Origin: an uncultured Muribaculaceae bacterium
GTDB lineage: Bacteria; Bacteroidota; Bacteroidia; Bacteroidales; Muribaculaceae
Reading direction: 5' to 3'
DNA length: 64,000 nucleotides
NCBI GenBank assembly: GCA_910586995.1
Contig: CAJUKZ010000004.1
Location: forward strand, 133,087-197,086
In this document: piece by piece, positions 44,210 to 53,294 of the stretch
How positions within the stretch are numbered: position 1 is the stretch's first letter
Layout of the letters: every line of letters starts with the position of its first letter
The notes under the pieces: generated by a model
Seen by the model: only the letters and a program-made list of their open reading frames with translations
Databases searched by the model: none
What the model was told of the DNA's origin: nothing
Made by a program: the position numbers and the translations under genes

Positions 44210-44818
44210 TTAAGCCGGGAACAATGAACAGAACCCGTTTTTATTGAACTGATAATACATTTCTATGCGCTCCGGTGTGTCGTTGCCAAGAAGCAATAGT
44301 AATTCCTTGGCAAATTCAAGTGTTGCAGAACCGTTGGCTGTGACTATATTTTTGTCAGAGATCGCCTGACTGTGTACATACATGCTTGAATTAGTATAAT
44401 TTTCTCCACCCCAGAGAACAAGTTGATCAGGTCCATTGCCTGTGTGAGCTACAGTATTCAAAAAACCATGCTTGGCCATGAAAGAGGCCGCATTACAGAT
44501 AGCACCGACTATTTTTCCGTTGTCTATCGCTTTTTTCACAATTGGAACGACACCATCCGCTATCGGTGTCGACCATCCGAACCCTCCGATAAGTACCAAA
44601 GCGGCATAATCGGCAGGCATAGTTTCAAAAGAATAGTCCGGCACAGTGTGGAATCCTCCACACGAACGCACTGGGGCGAGCGTCGGAGCTACGACTCGAT
44701 TGACGTATTTAGGATTCTGTTTCAGAGCATATTCGTCGCAGGATATTGCCTGAGATAAATATACTGCCTCGTGGGCAGCATAGTCCGGAAGAAGGATATA
44801 CAGTACTTCGTTCTGCAT
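44210..44818 (-). CDS. DJ-1/PfpI-family protein
   Basis: 202 residues of the class I glutamine-amidotransferase-like fold. The nucleophile elbow Cys is in GAICNAASFMAKHG, and a conserved Glu-type region lies early (LLPDYAAHEAVYL). Relatives include glyoxalases, deglycase-like proteins and intracellular proteases; which activity applies here cannot be told. It heads the men transcription unit, a place where an isochorismate synthase gene would be expected. Confidence 0.9.
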   Translation of the reverse strand: MQNEVLYILLPDYAAHEAVYLSQAISCDEYALKQNPKYVNRVVAPTLAPVRSCGGFHTVPDYSFETMPADYAALVLIGGFGWSTPIADGVVPIVKKAIDNGKIVGAICNAASFMAKHGFLNTVAHTGNGPDQLVLWGGENYTNSSMYVHSQAISDKNIVTANGSATLEFAKELLLLLGNDTPERIEMYYQFNKNGFCSLFPA

Positions 44819-44841
44819 GACTTGTGATTTTTATTTCTTTA

Positions 44842-44849
44842 CAAAATTA
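44842..44849 (-). promoter_or_regulatory. Candidate promoter of the DJ-1/men operon
   Basis: CAAAATTA reads TAATTTTG on the minus strand, 23 bases before the ATG at 44818. No -33 TTTG is evident. Confidence 0.45.
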
Positions 44850-44964
44850 GTGAATTTTTCCGAAGAATGAAACTGATATATTTTTTGCATTTCTTCATAT
44901 TGAGTTCAACCGCTTATGTCCCAATTGAAACGAAAAAAGCGACTCATATTATCACAACTTCCTT

Positions 44965-45813
44965 TCAAATATCTCTGTGCATCTCAAATTGAGACAATCC
45001 TTTGTTGAAATTCACAGCTTCAAGAAAAGACTTCAACGACACACCGTCCGTCGGGATATTCAACGCTTTCATCGTTGGCGAATGCATATAGTCCATTACT
45101 GAGGATAAAAGTGATGATGCGATCCCCTGCCGGCGATGATTGCGGGAGACTGCAATCTGTGCTATATCGCCATTGTCGGGATCAATAACACAATATCCTA
45201 CCGGAGTTCCCGACAAACGGGCTATGTTAACGATAAGATTCTCCCTACCCCGCACAATAGAATCCAGACTGTTCTGCCACGAGGGTGCAAAATCGCAGAA
45301 CGAAGCCATTTTTCCGACAACCTCAATACCGGCACTACGTATGTCTAATCCTGGATCAGTTATCTTAGTAAATCTTAGCGCCTCTACGGACTGGTTATAG
45401 CAATCGTAATCCCTAACGATGCGGAAACCATGATCATAGTACAATGATATAGCCTTATCATTAGACTGCAGGACCTCGAGCACATATCGGCTGACACCGC
45501 AATCACGAATACGCCTCATGGCCATTCCCAATAATTCTCTGGAAAGCCCACGGCCTCTGTATTCAGGCGACACTCCGGTAGCACAATCGTAGCATGAACG
45601 AACACCACTATATTCACCAATACCGGTAAGTGTGAATGCCACTATTCTACCACATTCAAATGCAGCGAATGACAGTTTCCCGACATATCCACGGCGGATC
45701 AGCATACGTGAGATCTGTGTTCTGTCAAAACCAACGGCATAATCCGAGAATGCATTCTGAAAGGCAGTCACAATCTCATCCATTGAAATATCTGATAGGT
45801 CACGTAATTCCAT
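44965..45813 (-). CDS. Two-domain GNAT N-acetyltransferase
   Basis: 282 residues with two GNAT folds. The N-terminal one (~1-145) has the acetyl-CoA loop SPEYRGRGLSRELLGMAMRR. The C-terminal one (~155-282) has VSRNHRRQGIASSLL and then loses the last conserved strand. The substrate is unknown. It is transcribed away from the beta-lactamase gene, with CAAAGTTA (45866-45873, TAACTTTG on the minus strand) as probable -7 element. Confidence 0.9.
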   Translation of the reverse strand: MELRDLSDISMDEIVTAFQNAFSDYAVGFDRTQISRMLIRRGYVGKLSFAAFECGRIVAFTLTGIGEYSGVRSCYDCATGVSPEYRGRGLSRELLGMAMRRIRDCGVSRYVLEVLQSNDKAISLYYDHGFRIVRDYDCYNQSVEALRFTKITDPGLDIRSAGIEVVGKMASFCDFAPSWQNSLDSIVRGRENLIVNIARLSGTPVGYCVIDPDNGDIAQIAVSRNHRRQGIASSLLSSVMDYMHSPTMKALNIPTDGVSLKSFLEAVNFNKGLSQFEMHRDI

Positions 45814-45865
45814 AGCTTTTTACTTTCCTTATTAATTGTATGACATGCAAGTAATGTACGTCATG

Positions 45866-45896
45866 CAAAGTTACCAAAATATTTTTCGTAATTTTG
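45866..45896. promoter_or_regulatory. Divergent promoter region between the GNAT and beta-lactamase genes
   Basis: TAACTTTG on the minus strand (45866-45873) and TAATTTTG on the plus strand (45889-45896) face outward. A near-repeat CATGCAAG/CATGCAAAG (from 45844 and 45863) overlaps the left element. Confidence 0.5.
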
Positions 45897-45928
45897 TTTT
45901 TCAATATCCCACGATTCAATTTGCAATA

Positions 45929-46843
45929 ATGAAACATATATTCTGTATAGTCGCAAGCATGGTCATGCTGCTATCATATGGATGCGGCGGACAAAAAACA
46001 TCTGCAAGAGCACAGTTGGAAAAAGAACTGAAAGAATATGTCGCATCCTTAAACTCAAGAGTTGGAATCGCCATAATAATAAACAGGGTTGATACTATTG
46101 AAGTCAACGGACACAAGGATTTTCCAATGATGAGCGTAATGAAATTCCCTCAGGCTTTGGCTGCTGTTGAATGGATGAATCGAAACGGTATAGGCATGAC
46201 AGATTCTGTGACAATAAAAGAATCATTGCTTGATGAGAACACATATAGTCCGATGCTGAAAAAGTATGAAAAAAGCACAATGCGTATTCCTTTCTCGGAA
46301 CTGATCGGCTGGTCTCTGATAGAAAGCGACAATAACGCATGCGATATTCTTTTCAATATTATGGGTGGTATAGACGAAACAATGGTCTTGCTCTCAAGCA
46401 TTGGCGCAGATAATGGTATAACCATCGGTGCTACAGAGCACGACATGTATGAAAACAATTATACCAGTTATCTGAACCGTAGCACACCTATTGCAATGGC
46501 TGTATTGTTCGATAGATTTGATAATGAGCTAAGGCATACCGAAAAGAAGTATGAAGATATAGCCATTATGCTTGAAAAGTGCAACACCGGTAAGGATCGC
46601 CTGCCTAAAGCGTTGGTACATAAAAATGATGTGATCGGGCATAAGACCGGGACGGGGTTCTCTAATGACGAAGGACGCATATCTGCCCTGAATGACTGTG
46701 GATACATACACCTGAGCAACGGAACGAACTATACAATTGCTGTATTCACTGCTGATTCCGGCTACGACGCCGATTCAAGTGCGGCAATCATTGCAAATAT
46801 ATCGGAGATAGTATACAATTCTTTGCAGAATGAAAACAGATAA
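45929..46843 (+). CDS. Class A (subclass A2-like) serine beta-lactamase, probable lipoprotein
   Basis: 304 residues from the ATG at 45929. Upstream in-frame ATGs precede the -7 element. The lipoprotein-type signal ends LLSYGC (Cys19). Catalytic motifs are in order: SVMK (Ser69-Lys72), SDN (133-135), the Glu in GATEHDM (Glu170) and HKTGTG (KTG 239-241). The GATEHDM pattern resembles the CfxA/CepA/PER branch found in Bacteroidetes. It hydrolyses beta-lactams in the periplasm; the spectrum cannot be read from sequence. It overlaps the following acyltransferase by 14 bases. No mobile element flanks it, so it looks chromosomal. Confidence 0.93.
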   Translation: MKHIFCIVASMVMLLSYGCGGQKTSARAQLEKELKEYVASLNSRVGIAIIINRVDTIEVNGHKDFPMMSVMKFPQALAAVEWMNRNGIGMTDSVTIKESLLDENTYSPMLKKYEKSTMRIPFSELIGWSLIESDNNACDILFNIMGGIDETMVLLSSIGADNGITIGATEHDMYENNYTSYLNRSTPIAMAVLFDRFDNELRHTEKKYEDIAIMLEKCNTGKDRLPKALVHKNDVIGHKTGTGFSNDEGRISALNDCGYIHLSNGTNYTIAVFTADSGYDADSSAAIIANISEIVYNSLQNENR

Positions 46844-47876
46844 TACATACCGTAAATCCAACATGGAACTGCTGAGAATCGTCAGCATGATCATGGTACT
46901 TGTAGTTCATATCGACGGTGCATCACTCGGACTACCTGAGCCCTATGGTCACTTCAACACATTGGATAGCCGGTCGATCTGGCAGCTGACAGTGGAGGCG
47001 TTCGCTATAATCGGTGTAAACTGTTTTACTATTATTTCCGGATATTTCGGAATCAGACTGCGCTTGCGTAGTTGCCTGTCGTTCATTTTTCAATGCTTGT
47101 TCTATTCAGTCGGAATATACACAGCTATCTCAATCGCGATTCCAAGTTTTTTCTCTTGGGAAGGATGGATAGAGAGCTGGCTGATTCTCTCGCATAATGA
47201 TCTATGGTATGTTCCTGCATATTTCGGCTTGATGATCATAAGCCCCGTGCTTAACGCCGGCTTGGAATCCCTGACTAAAAAGCAATACGCATTGGTTTTG
47301 ACCTTATTCGCATTCTTCAATATATGGCTCGGATGGGTATGGAACGCCCAATTCAATCCTACCGGATATACTATCGTCCAGCTCATATTTGTCTATATGA
47401 TTGGCCGATACATCAGATTGTATGGATGCAAGAAAGCGAATGCAGGACGTACATTATTCACACACAGGCCAATATGGATATATATTGGCGGAAGCATTCT
47501 CGTTTTAGGCACATCGATATGGATGCCGTCTGTAAAAGCTTTTGCTTATAACTCTCCGGCTGTACTGCTTTCCACTATAGGACTGTTCCTGGTATTCCGC
47601 AACATGGAGTTCACATCACGAGCTGTCAATATTATTGCAAAGTCGGCTTTTGCTGTATACCTTATACATAAGAATCCACTTATATGGGGCAACATAATCC
47701 GCCCCAGTGTAAGATATATGTGGGAACATCTATCGCTTCCGGCGTTTTCTGTTGCAGCTATATTATTGATAATTGCAATATTTATGGCCGCTATAATTGC
47801 AGACGGAATCCGACGTCAGATTTATGAGATATGTGTAAACCGATTCTTGCGAAACACAGCAAATTCTCCAAAATAA
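46830..47876 (+). CDS. Acyltransferase-3 family membrane protein
   Basis: 348 residues with about ten membrane helices. The family signature is at the start: SNMELLRIVSMIMVLVVHIDG, including the conserved Arg and His of the first helix. IISGYFGIRL and AVYLIHKNPLIWG are also typical. Such enzymes acetylate or succinylate cell-surface glycans or peptides. Its start is inside the beta-lactamase gene, so the two are translated together, suggesting an envelope-linked role. The substrate is unknown. Confidence 0.92.
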   Translation: MKTDNTYRKSNMELLRIVSMIMVLVVHIDGASLGLPEPYGHFNTLDSRSIWQLTVEAFAIIGVNCFTIISGYFGIRLRLRSCLSFIFQCLFYSVGIYTAISIAIPSFFSWEGWIESWLILSHNDLWYVPAYFGLMIISPVLNAGLESLTKKQYALVLTLFAFFNIWLGWVWNAQFNPTGYTIVQLIFVYMIGRYIRLYGCKKANAGRTLFTHRPIWIYIGGSILVLGTSIWMPSVKAFAYNSPAVLLSTIGLFLVFRNMEFTSRAVNIIAKSAFAVYLIHKNPLIWGNIIRPSVRYMWEHLSLPAFSVAAILLIIAIFMAAIIADGIRRQIYEICVNRFLRNTANSPK

Positions 47877-47893
47877 AGAATCAGCACGTTGTT

Positions 47894-48382
47894 TTACAAT
47901 AATTGTAATGCAATAGCCGCGCATGCCTCAGCATCTGCCAATGCGTGATGATGCATAGTCAGATCATAGCCGCATGCAGAAGCTACAATGTGAAGCTGAT
48001 GGGACGGTAGCCTCAGACATCGGCGGGAGGCTGCGAGTGTGCAGTAGAATTCATAGCCTGGATATTCCATAGAATATTCCTCGAATACAGCCTTCAGGCA
48101 ACCTTCATCGAAAGGCTTGTTGTGAGCCACAAGCGGAAGACCTTTTATCTTGTCGGATACCTGTGCCCAGACCTGCGGAAAACTCGGTTGTCCGTCAGTA
48201 TCGGATCTTGTGAGTCCATGAACAGATGTTGTCCAATGCGTATAGTAATTGGGCACAGGACGGATAAGACTATAGAACTTGTCGGTAATAACACCATCGC
48301 GGACAATAACGATACCGACACTGCACACACTGGAACGTTTTCCGTTCGCTGTCTCAAAATCTATGGCAACAAAGTCTTTCAT
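47894..48382 (-). CDS. DEDDh 3'-5' exonuclease (DnaQ-like)
   Basis: 162 residues from the ATG at 48382. Exo I: FVAIDFETAN (Asp, Glu). Exo II: LVAHNKPFDEGCL (Asp). Exo III: HHALADAEACA (His, Asp). The protein lacks a polymerase-binding tail, so it is likely a stand-alone exonuclease or proofreading paralogue rather than the main epsilon subunit. It converges on the acyltransferase gene with a 17-base gap. Confidence 0.93.
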   Translation of the reverse strand: MKDFVAIDFETANGKRSSVCSVGIVIVRDGVITDKFYSLIRPVPNYYTHWTTSVHGLTRSDTDGQPSFPQVWAQVSDKIKGLPLVAHNKPFDEGCLKAVFEEYSMEYPGYEFYCTLAASRRCLRLPSHQLHIVASACGYDLTMHHHALADAEACAAIALQLL

Positions 48383-48478
48383 AAGCGAGTACAAAGGTAG
48401 TTTTTTTATAGCCGTTATCAGTTTATATAAACTTTATTTTTGTAAAATTATTATAGCCAAAGGAGATTATTATTTTAG

Positions 48479-48486
48479 TAAATTTG
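48479..48486 (+). promoter_or_regulatory. Candidate promoter -7 element for the GNAT gene at 48511
   Basis: TAAATTTG matches TAnnTTTG and lies 24 bases before the ATG. No -33 TTTG is seen. Confidence 0.4.
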
Positions 48487-48510
48487 CATCATCCCACATA
48501 ATTCAGATGT

Positions 48511-49035
48511 ATGGAGCATAACGAATATAGAATAGTTGATTTCAGAATAGCTACAATACATGACTTACATGCAATATCCTCTATCATGCAAGATGCAGTA
48601 GATAGAATGCTCGCAGAGGGAAAGAAGCAATGGAATAGGTCTTATCCTACCTCAGACCATATAGCTGCGGATATCAAAATTGGAGCTGGATATATAATGA
48701 CAGACGGCAATAATATTGTGGCTTATGGTGCGGTTCTTCTTAGCGGAGAGCCTGCATACGAAAATATCAGAGGTCATTGGCTATCAGATAACAGATATGC
48801 TGTAATTCACAGATTGGCAGTATCACAAAAGGCCCAAGGCAAAGGTGTTGCCACTGAATTTTTAAGAAATGTGGAGTTGTATGCCTCAGAAAAAGGAATT
48901 GACAGTATAAGGGCTGACACTAATTTTGACAACCAAGCAATGCTACATTTGTTTGAAAAGTGTGGATTCACATATTGTGGAGAAATCAGTTATCCCAACG
49001 GCCAACGTCTTGCTTTCGAGAAACTGATAAAGTGA
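48511..49035 (+). CDS. GNAT-family N-acetyltransferase
   Basis: 174 residues, single GNAT fold. Acetyl-CoA-binding loop: IHRLAVSQKAQGKGVATEFL. The C-terminal FDNQAMLHLFEKCGFTYCGEI is the usual final helix and strand. The ligand is unknown. It converges on oxyR with an 11-base gap. Its coding sequence is more AT-rich than most neighbours, a possible sign of separate ancestry. Confidence 0.92.
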   Translation: MEHNEYRIVDFRIATIHDLHAISSIMQDAVDRMLAEGKKQWNRSYPTSDHIAADIKIGAGYIMTDGNNIVAYGAVLLSGEPAYENIRGHWLSDNRYAVIHRLAVSQKAQGKGVATEFLRNVELYASEKGIDSIRADTNFDNQAMLHLFEKCGFTYCGEISYPNGQRLAFEKLIK

Positions 49036-49046
49036 GAAACAGACTC

Positions 49047-49973
49047 TTAAAGTCGGATGCCATTCTGTAGCAACGGGGTCTCCAACATACCTTTTGGCAT
49101 AAACTTCTTCAGAGTATCAGTAATCGTATTGAGCATGCGTTGCCTTACATAATCAGCCCGAATGTACATCGACACCTTGCGCATCGATAGATGATCGCCT
49201 CCAATGCGTCTCACATTATCGCGCTGATTCCCGGTAAGCATAGGGATATGCATCTCGGGAATTATGGTATATCCACCGTTGGCATCCACAATTCTGATCA
49301 ACGTATCGATATTGCCAGCTTCATATACATGCCTTCTGCCAATACGGCCTTTGCAGAAACTAAAGGCGCTGTCGCGAAGGCACTGCACTTCTTTCATAAC
49401 CCACAGGTGCTCATGCTCCAGTTCTTCAGGCTTAAATACAGGCATCTTTCGCCGGCAGTCTTTAGACAGATAGACATAAAACCGCTCAGTATATAGCGGT
49501 ATCTCGAAAACGCCGTCTACTATATGACCGGTGGTGGCTATTCCGGCATCAACGGTTGAGTCAAGTATCGACTTTATCATTGCTTCCGGCCTCATTTCCT
49601 CTACAGAAAGAATAACTTGTGGATATTCATTGAGGTATATCCTGATGAAATCAGGTAATATGTATGGAGCAATACTCGGACCGATGGCCAAGCGGAATTC
49701 TCCGGAAATATCCCCCTTGCTTTCACTAACCATCTCTATTATTCTATTAGCCTCCATAAGCACAGCCCTCGCCTGTCCGATGAGCTTTGCTCCGGCAGGT
49801 GTAGTAGTCACCTTGCGGCTTGTACGCTCAAACAGTTTCACATCAAGTTCTTCCTCCAATTTTCCTATCATACCGCTAAGAGTAGGTTGAGTAACGCCAA
49901 GTGCTTCGGCTGCAGTGGCAAAGCTACGGTATCTGTCTATCGCTACAGCATATTTAAGTTGTTGTAAAGTCAT
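49047..49973 (-). CDS. oxyR: Hydrogen peroxide-responsive LysR regulator OxyR
   Basis: 308 residues. The LysR winged-helix (~1-60, QLKYAVAIDRYRSFATAAEALGVTQPTLSG) is followed by the periplasmic-binding-like sensor. The redox pair is visible as C198 and C207 in VQCLRDSAFSFC, aligned with C199/C208 of E. coli OxyR. Disulfide formation there switches on antioxidant genes. It is divergent from a multidomain thiol/persulfide reductase with an OxyR-like half-site pattern between, suggesting direct control. Confidence 0.96.
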   Translation of the reverse strand: MTLQQLKYAVAIDRYRSFATAAEALGVTQPTLSGMIGKLEEELDVKLFERTSRKVTTTPAGAKLIGQARAVLMEANRIIEMVSESKGDISGEFRLAIGPSIAPYILPDFIRIYLNEYPQVILSVEEMRPEAMIKSILDSTVDAGIATTGHIVDGVFEIPLYTERFYVYLSKDCRRKMPVFKPEELEHEHLWVMKEVQCLRDSAFSFCKGRIGRRHVYEAGNIDTLIRIVDANGGYTIIPEMHIPMLTGNQRDNVRRIGGDHLSMRKVSMYIRADYVRQRMLNTITDTLKKFMPKGMLETPLLQNGIRL

Positions 49974-49993
49974 ATCAATAGTTTTTATCTATA

Positions 49994-50044
49994 CAAAGAT
50001 ACACAAAAACATTTGTTAGTCTATATGTGTATAGGCTATCTTTG
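49994..50044. promoter_or_regulatory. Divergent oxyR / CoA-disulfide reductase promoters with CTATA-TGTG-TATAG operator
   Basis: On the plus strand TTTG (50012-50015) and TATCTTTG (50037-50044) are 21 bases apart. On the minus strand TATCTTTG (complement of 49994-50001) serves oxyR. The inverted repeat CTATATGTGTATAG (50021-50034) lies between them and overlaps the plus-strand spacer. OxyR sites are built from ATAG/CTAT half-sites, so this is a reasonable OxyR operator. Confidence 0.6.
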
Positions 50045-50055
50045 TAAAAAAATAA

Positions 50056-52509
50056 ATGACTATGAAATATCTGATCATTGGCGGAGTGGCCGGAGGTGCT
50101 ACTGCTGCCGCAAGAATAAGAAGACTCTCTGAAGATGCGGAAATAATCCTTTTTGAAAAAGGAGAGCATATCTCATATGCCAATTGTGGCCTTCCCTATT
50201 ACATAGGGGGAGTGATAAAGGAGCGTGAGAAACTTCTCGTACAGACTCCTGAGACATTCGGTCTCAGATTCAATATAGATGTACGCGTTAAATCCGAAGT
50301 CACATCTATAAACCGCGACGAAAAAACTGTTACAGTTACATCCCCTGACGGTTCGACTTACACTGAAAGCTACGATAAACTGTTGCTATCGCCGGGAGCT
50401 TCACCAGTACGTCCTCCGCTTCCCGGAATAGATATGGAAGGGATATACACACTGCGCGACGTATCGGACGCAGATACGATAAAATCCCGAATAGCATCCG
50501 GCGATGTAAAAAGAGCCGTCATAGTAGGCGCAGGTTTTATCGGACTTGAAATGGCCGAAAACCTCAGTCATGCAGGAGCAGAAGTAGCTGTAGTGGAGAT
50601 GGCTCCGCAGGTAATGGCTCCGTTGGATTTCTCAATGGCTCAGATTGTGCACGAACATCTGCAGGACAAAGGTGTACAACTGTATCTCGGGACCGCTGTA
50701 GCTTCATTTTCAAGAAAAGGGAATGAAATTGAAATAAGTTTTGCCGATGGCCGCAAGCTTATGGCTGATATGGTAATTCTTTCCATAGGGGTAAGACCGA
50801 ATACAGCCCTTGCCACTGCTGCTGGTATTGAGACCGGACCGATGCGTGGAATTAAGGTCAATGATTTCATGCGTACATCTGATGAGAATATTTATGCGGT
50901 CGGTGACGCCGTCGAGTTCAAACACCCGATCACGGGAAAAACCTGGATGAACTATCTCGCCGGACCGGCCAACCGCCAAGCCAGAATAGCCGCAGACAAT
51001 ATGGTTTTAGGTGATACTGTGGCATATGAAGGTGCAATAGGAACATCCGTAGCAAAAATCTTCGACCTTACTGTAGCTGCTACCGGACTTTCGGCAAAAA
51101 GACTGAAACAAGATGGTATCGAATATCTATCAGCTACGATACATCCATCGTCACACGCCGGATACTACCCGGATGCCCTTCCCATGACAATAAAGATAGT
51201 GTTCTCCCCATCAGACGGCAAACTTCTCGGCGGTCAGATCACGGGATACGACGGAGTGGACAAACGCATTGACGTAATAGCTCAGGTGATCAAGAAGGGA
51301 GGTACTATTACCGACCTCACAAGAATTGAACAAGCTTATGCCCCACCCTATTCTTCAGCCAAAGATCCCGTGGCTATGGCCGGTTATGTAGCGGAGAACA
51401 TTATCAGTGGAAGGATGAAACCGATATATTGGCGTGAACTAAGGGATTTAGCGCAAGGAGAATATATGCTCATTGACGTGCGCACGCCGATGGAATTCGC
51501 GGCAGGAGCACTACCTGGTGCAGTGAATATACCTCTCGACTCATTACGTGAGCGCCTGAATGAGATTCCAACCGACAGACAGATAATAGTATATTGCGGT
51601 GTTGGACTTCGCGGCTATCTTGCTTCGAATATCCTGATGCAAAATGATTATAAAAACGTCCGCAACCTCATTGGGGGAATAAAGACATACCGTAGTGCAA
51701 CCTCTACAATAAACGATACCAAGCAAATCATGAAGCATAAGAACACCCGTGATCTTGATAACAATACCCTAGATTCTGTTGACATCAGCATTGACGCCTG
51801 CGGTCTTTCTTGTCCAGGTCCGATAATGAAGCTAAAAACCACCATCGATGGAATGACAGACGGTCAATATCTCGCCATTACAGCCACTGATCCTGGGTTT
51901 GTACGCGATGCTGAGGCCTGGTGTCAATCGACAGGAAATAAATTTATAAAATCCGTATCTGAGAAAGGAAAATACAAAGTCACCGTACGGCGGGCATCCA
52001 AGCCAAACAGTACCTCGGATGATACCGTAGGAACAACCGGACAAGGCAAGACTTTTGTTCTTTTCAGCGATGACCTCGACAAAGCACTTGCGACGTTCGT
52101 GCTCGCCAACGGTGCAGCTGCTACAGGCGAGAAAGTGACAATATTCTTCACATTCTGGGGCTTGAACGCTATAAAAAAACAGAAGAAACCTAAAGTTAAG
52201 AAAGATGTTTTCGGCAAAATGTTCTCGATGATGCTTCCCTCGGACACAAAATCATTGAAATTATCCAAGATGAATATGTTCGGCATCGGAAGCAAAATGA
52301 TGCGGTACATCATGAAGCACAAGAACATTGATTCTCTTGAAATGTTGCGCGAATCTGCAATAAAAAACGGAGTTGAATTCATAGCCTGCCAGATGTCGAT
52401 GGATGTCATGGGCGTACAGCGCGAGGAGCTTCTTGACAATGTTACGATTGGAGGAGTCGCAACATACATAAACCGAACAGACAACGCAAACCTGAATTTG
52501 TTTATCTAA
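50056..52509 (+). CDS. CoA-disulfide reductase-like oxidoreductase fused to rhodanese, TusA and DsrE domains
   Basis: 817 residues. The FAD/NAD(P)H domain (~1-310) has GGVAGGATAAARIRR and the single redox Cys44 in YANCGLPYYIGG, typical of CoA-disulfide/persulfide reductases. The dimerisation domain spans ~330-440. A rhodanese domain (~455-545) has Cys ~514 in VYCGVGLRGY. A TusA-like sulfur carrier (~575-650) has CGLSCPGPIMKLK. A DsrE/DsrF-like domain (~660-817) follows. Together they suggest persulfide or polysulfide handling with sulfur passed between domains. An IS element begins immediately after the TAA stop. Confidence 0.95.
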   Translation: MTMKYLIIGGVAGGATAAARIRRLSEDAEIILFEKGEHISYANCGLPYYIGGVIKEREKLLVQTPETFGLRFNIDVRVKSEVTSINRDEKTVTVTSPDGSTYTESYDKLLLSPGASPVRPPLPGIDMEGIYTLRDVSDADTIKSRIASGDVKRAVIVGAGFIGLEMAENLSHAGAEVAVVEMAPQVMAPLDFSMAQIVHEHLQDKGVQLYLGTAVASFSRKGNEIEISFADGRKLMADMVILSIGVRPNTALATAAGIETGPMRGIKVNDFMRTSDENIYAVGDAVEFKHPITGKTWMNYLAGPANRQARIAADNMVLGDTVAYEGAIGTSVAKIFDLTVAATGLSAKRLKQDGIEYLSATIHPSSHAGYYPDALPMTIKIVFSPSDGKLLGGQITGYDGVDKRIDVIAQVIKKGGTITDLTRIEQAYAPPYSSAKDPVAMAGYVAENIISGRMKPIYWRELRDLAQGEYMLIDVRTPMEFAAGALPGAVNIPLDSLRERLNEIPTDRQIIVYCGVGLRGYLASNILMQNDYKNVRNLIGGIKTYRSATSTINDTKQIMKHKNTRDLDNNTLDSVDISIDACGLSCPGPIMKLKTTIDGMTDGQYLAITATDPGFVRDAEAWCQSTGNKFIKSVSEKGKYKVTVRRASKPNSTSDDTVGTTGQGKTFVLFSDDLDKALATFVLANGAAATGEKVTIFFTFWGLNAIKKQKKPKVKKDVFGKMFSMMLPSDTKSLKLSKMNMFGIGSKMMRYIMKHKNIDSLEMLRESAIKNGVEFIACQMSMDVMGVQREELLDNVTIGGVATYINRTDNANLNLFI

Positions 52510-52542
52510 GACCCCTTTCCACAAAAAATGTTATTGGCAGGG
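52510..52542. repeat. IS left terminal inverted repeat
   Basis: Pairs with 53501-53533 at 32 of 33 positions (TTGGCAGGG here, TTAGCAGGG in the complement of the right end). Confidence 0.92.
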
Positions 52543-52635
52543 TCGCAGAGGTAGTCCAGATTTTCGTCTTTGAGCGATTGAGCATAGCGGGCTATGCGAT
52601 TGAGCCAAAGGCGGAAATATGGGCTGGCTCTGCGA
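52543..52635. promoter_or_regulatory. Nested inverted repeats in the IS leader
   Basis: TCGCAGAG (52543-52550) pairs with CTCTGCGA (52628-52635), enclosing a second hairpin, GCATAGC-GG-GCTATGC. The outer stem lies just before the transposase start and its GGGAGG. In a transcript entering from outside it could hide the ribosome site, as in other IS elements that avoid activation by readthrough. Confidence 0.5.
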
Positions 52636-52645
52636 GAGGGAGGTA

Positions 52646-53294
52646 ATGAAAAATCCTATCGAACTGACATCATTGCAGGAGAAGCTGATAAAATGCATTC
52701 CCGATATCAGACTGACAAAATTACGTCGTTATGAGTTCCGTGATATCTTCAACGCAATCCTCTATATGGTCAAGACCGGGGTGCAGTGGAAGTTGCTCCC
52801 TCCCCATTACCCAAAATGGGAAACCGTTTATCATCACTTCCGCTCATGGAGTTGCTGGTGATGGTTCCACCGAATTCTTGAAATCCTGCTGTATGGTAAG
52901 CGGGGAAGTCTTGGAGAGGCTCCTTATCCTACAACAGGGATAATAGACAGCCTGAGCGTTCGTTACGCCATTCCCCAATCGGTCAAAGGTATTGACGGTC
53001 ATTGCCGAATTGATGGCCAACATCCCTTCAGTCAAAGTGTTGAAAGGGGACAAAGGGTACTCTGACCATTTCGCCGATACGCTCCGGTCGGCAACCTCAA
53101 TAGAACTCAAAACCGTAAAGTCCAACTTTGGAACCACAGAGTTCATTCCAATGGAAGGACGCTGGGTTGTCGAGAGGTCTTTCTCCTATCTGGAGAATTA
53201 CATCCGTCTCAGAAGGAACTATGAACTCAAGCTCCATACGGCGCAAGCGATGGTTATGGTGGCGGCAGTAGCTTTTATGCTCAGATATATCTGA
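52646..53294 (+). pseudogene. Broken IS5-family DDE transposase
   Basis: The N-terminal part (from the ATG at 52646) has the IS5 pattern LRRYEFRDIFNAILYMVKTGVQWKLLP and stops at a TGA at 52859-52861. Past this stop the same frame continues WFHRILEILLYGKRGSLGEAPY and the first Asp region TTGIIDSLSVRYAIPQS. The frame then shifts, and a block around the second Asp is missing. The C-terminal part resumes at about 52992 with KVLKGDKGYSDHFADTL and the catalytic Glu region GRWVVERSFSYLENYIRLRRNYE. A nonsense codon plus an internal deletion/frameshift means it cannot be active. Confidence 0.9.

Noticed and set aside
45836..45928. Upstream in-frame starts of the beta-lactamase gene
   Set aside because: They lie before or across the -7 element and would put 31 non-signal residues ahead of a clear lipoprotein signal.
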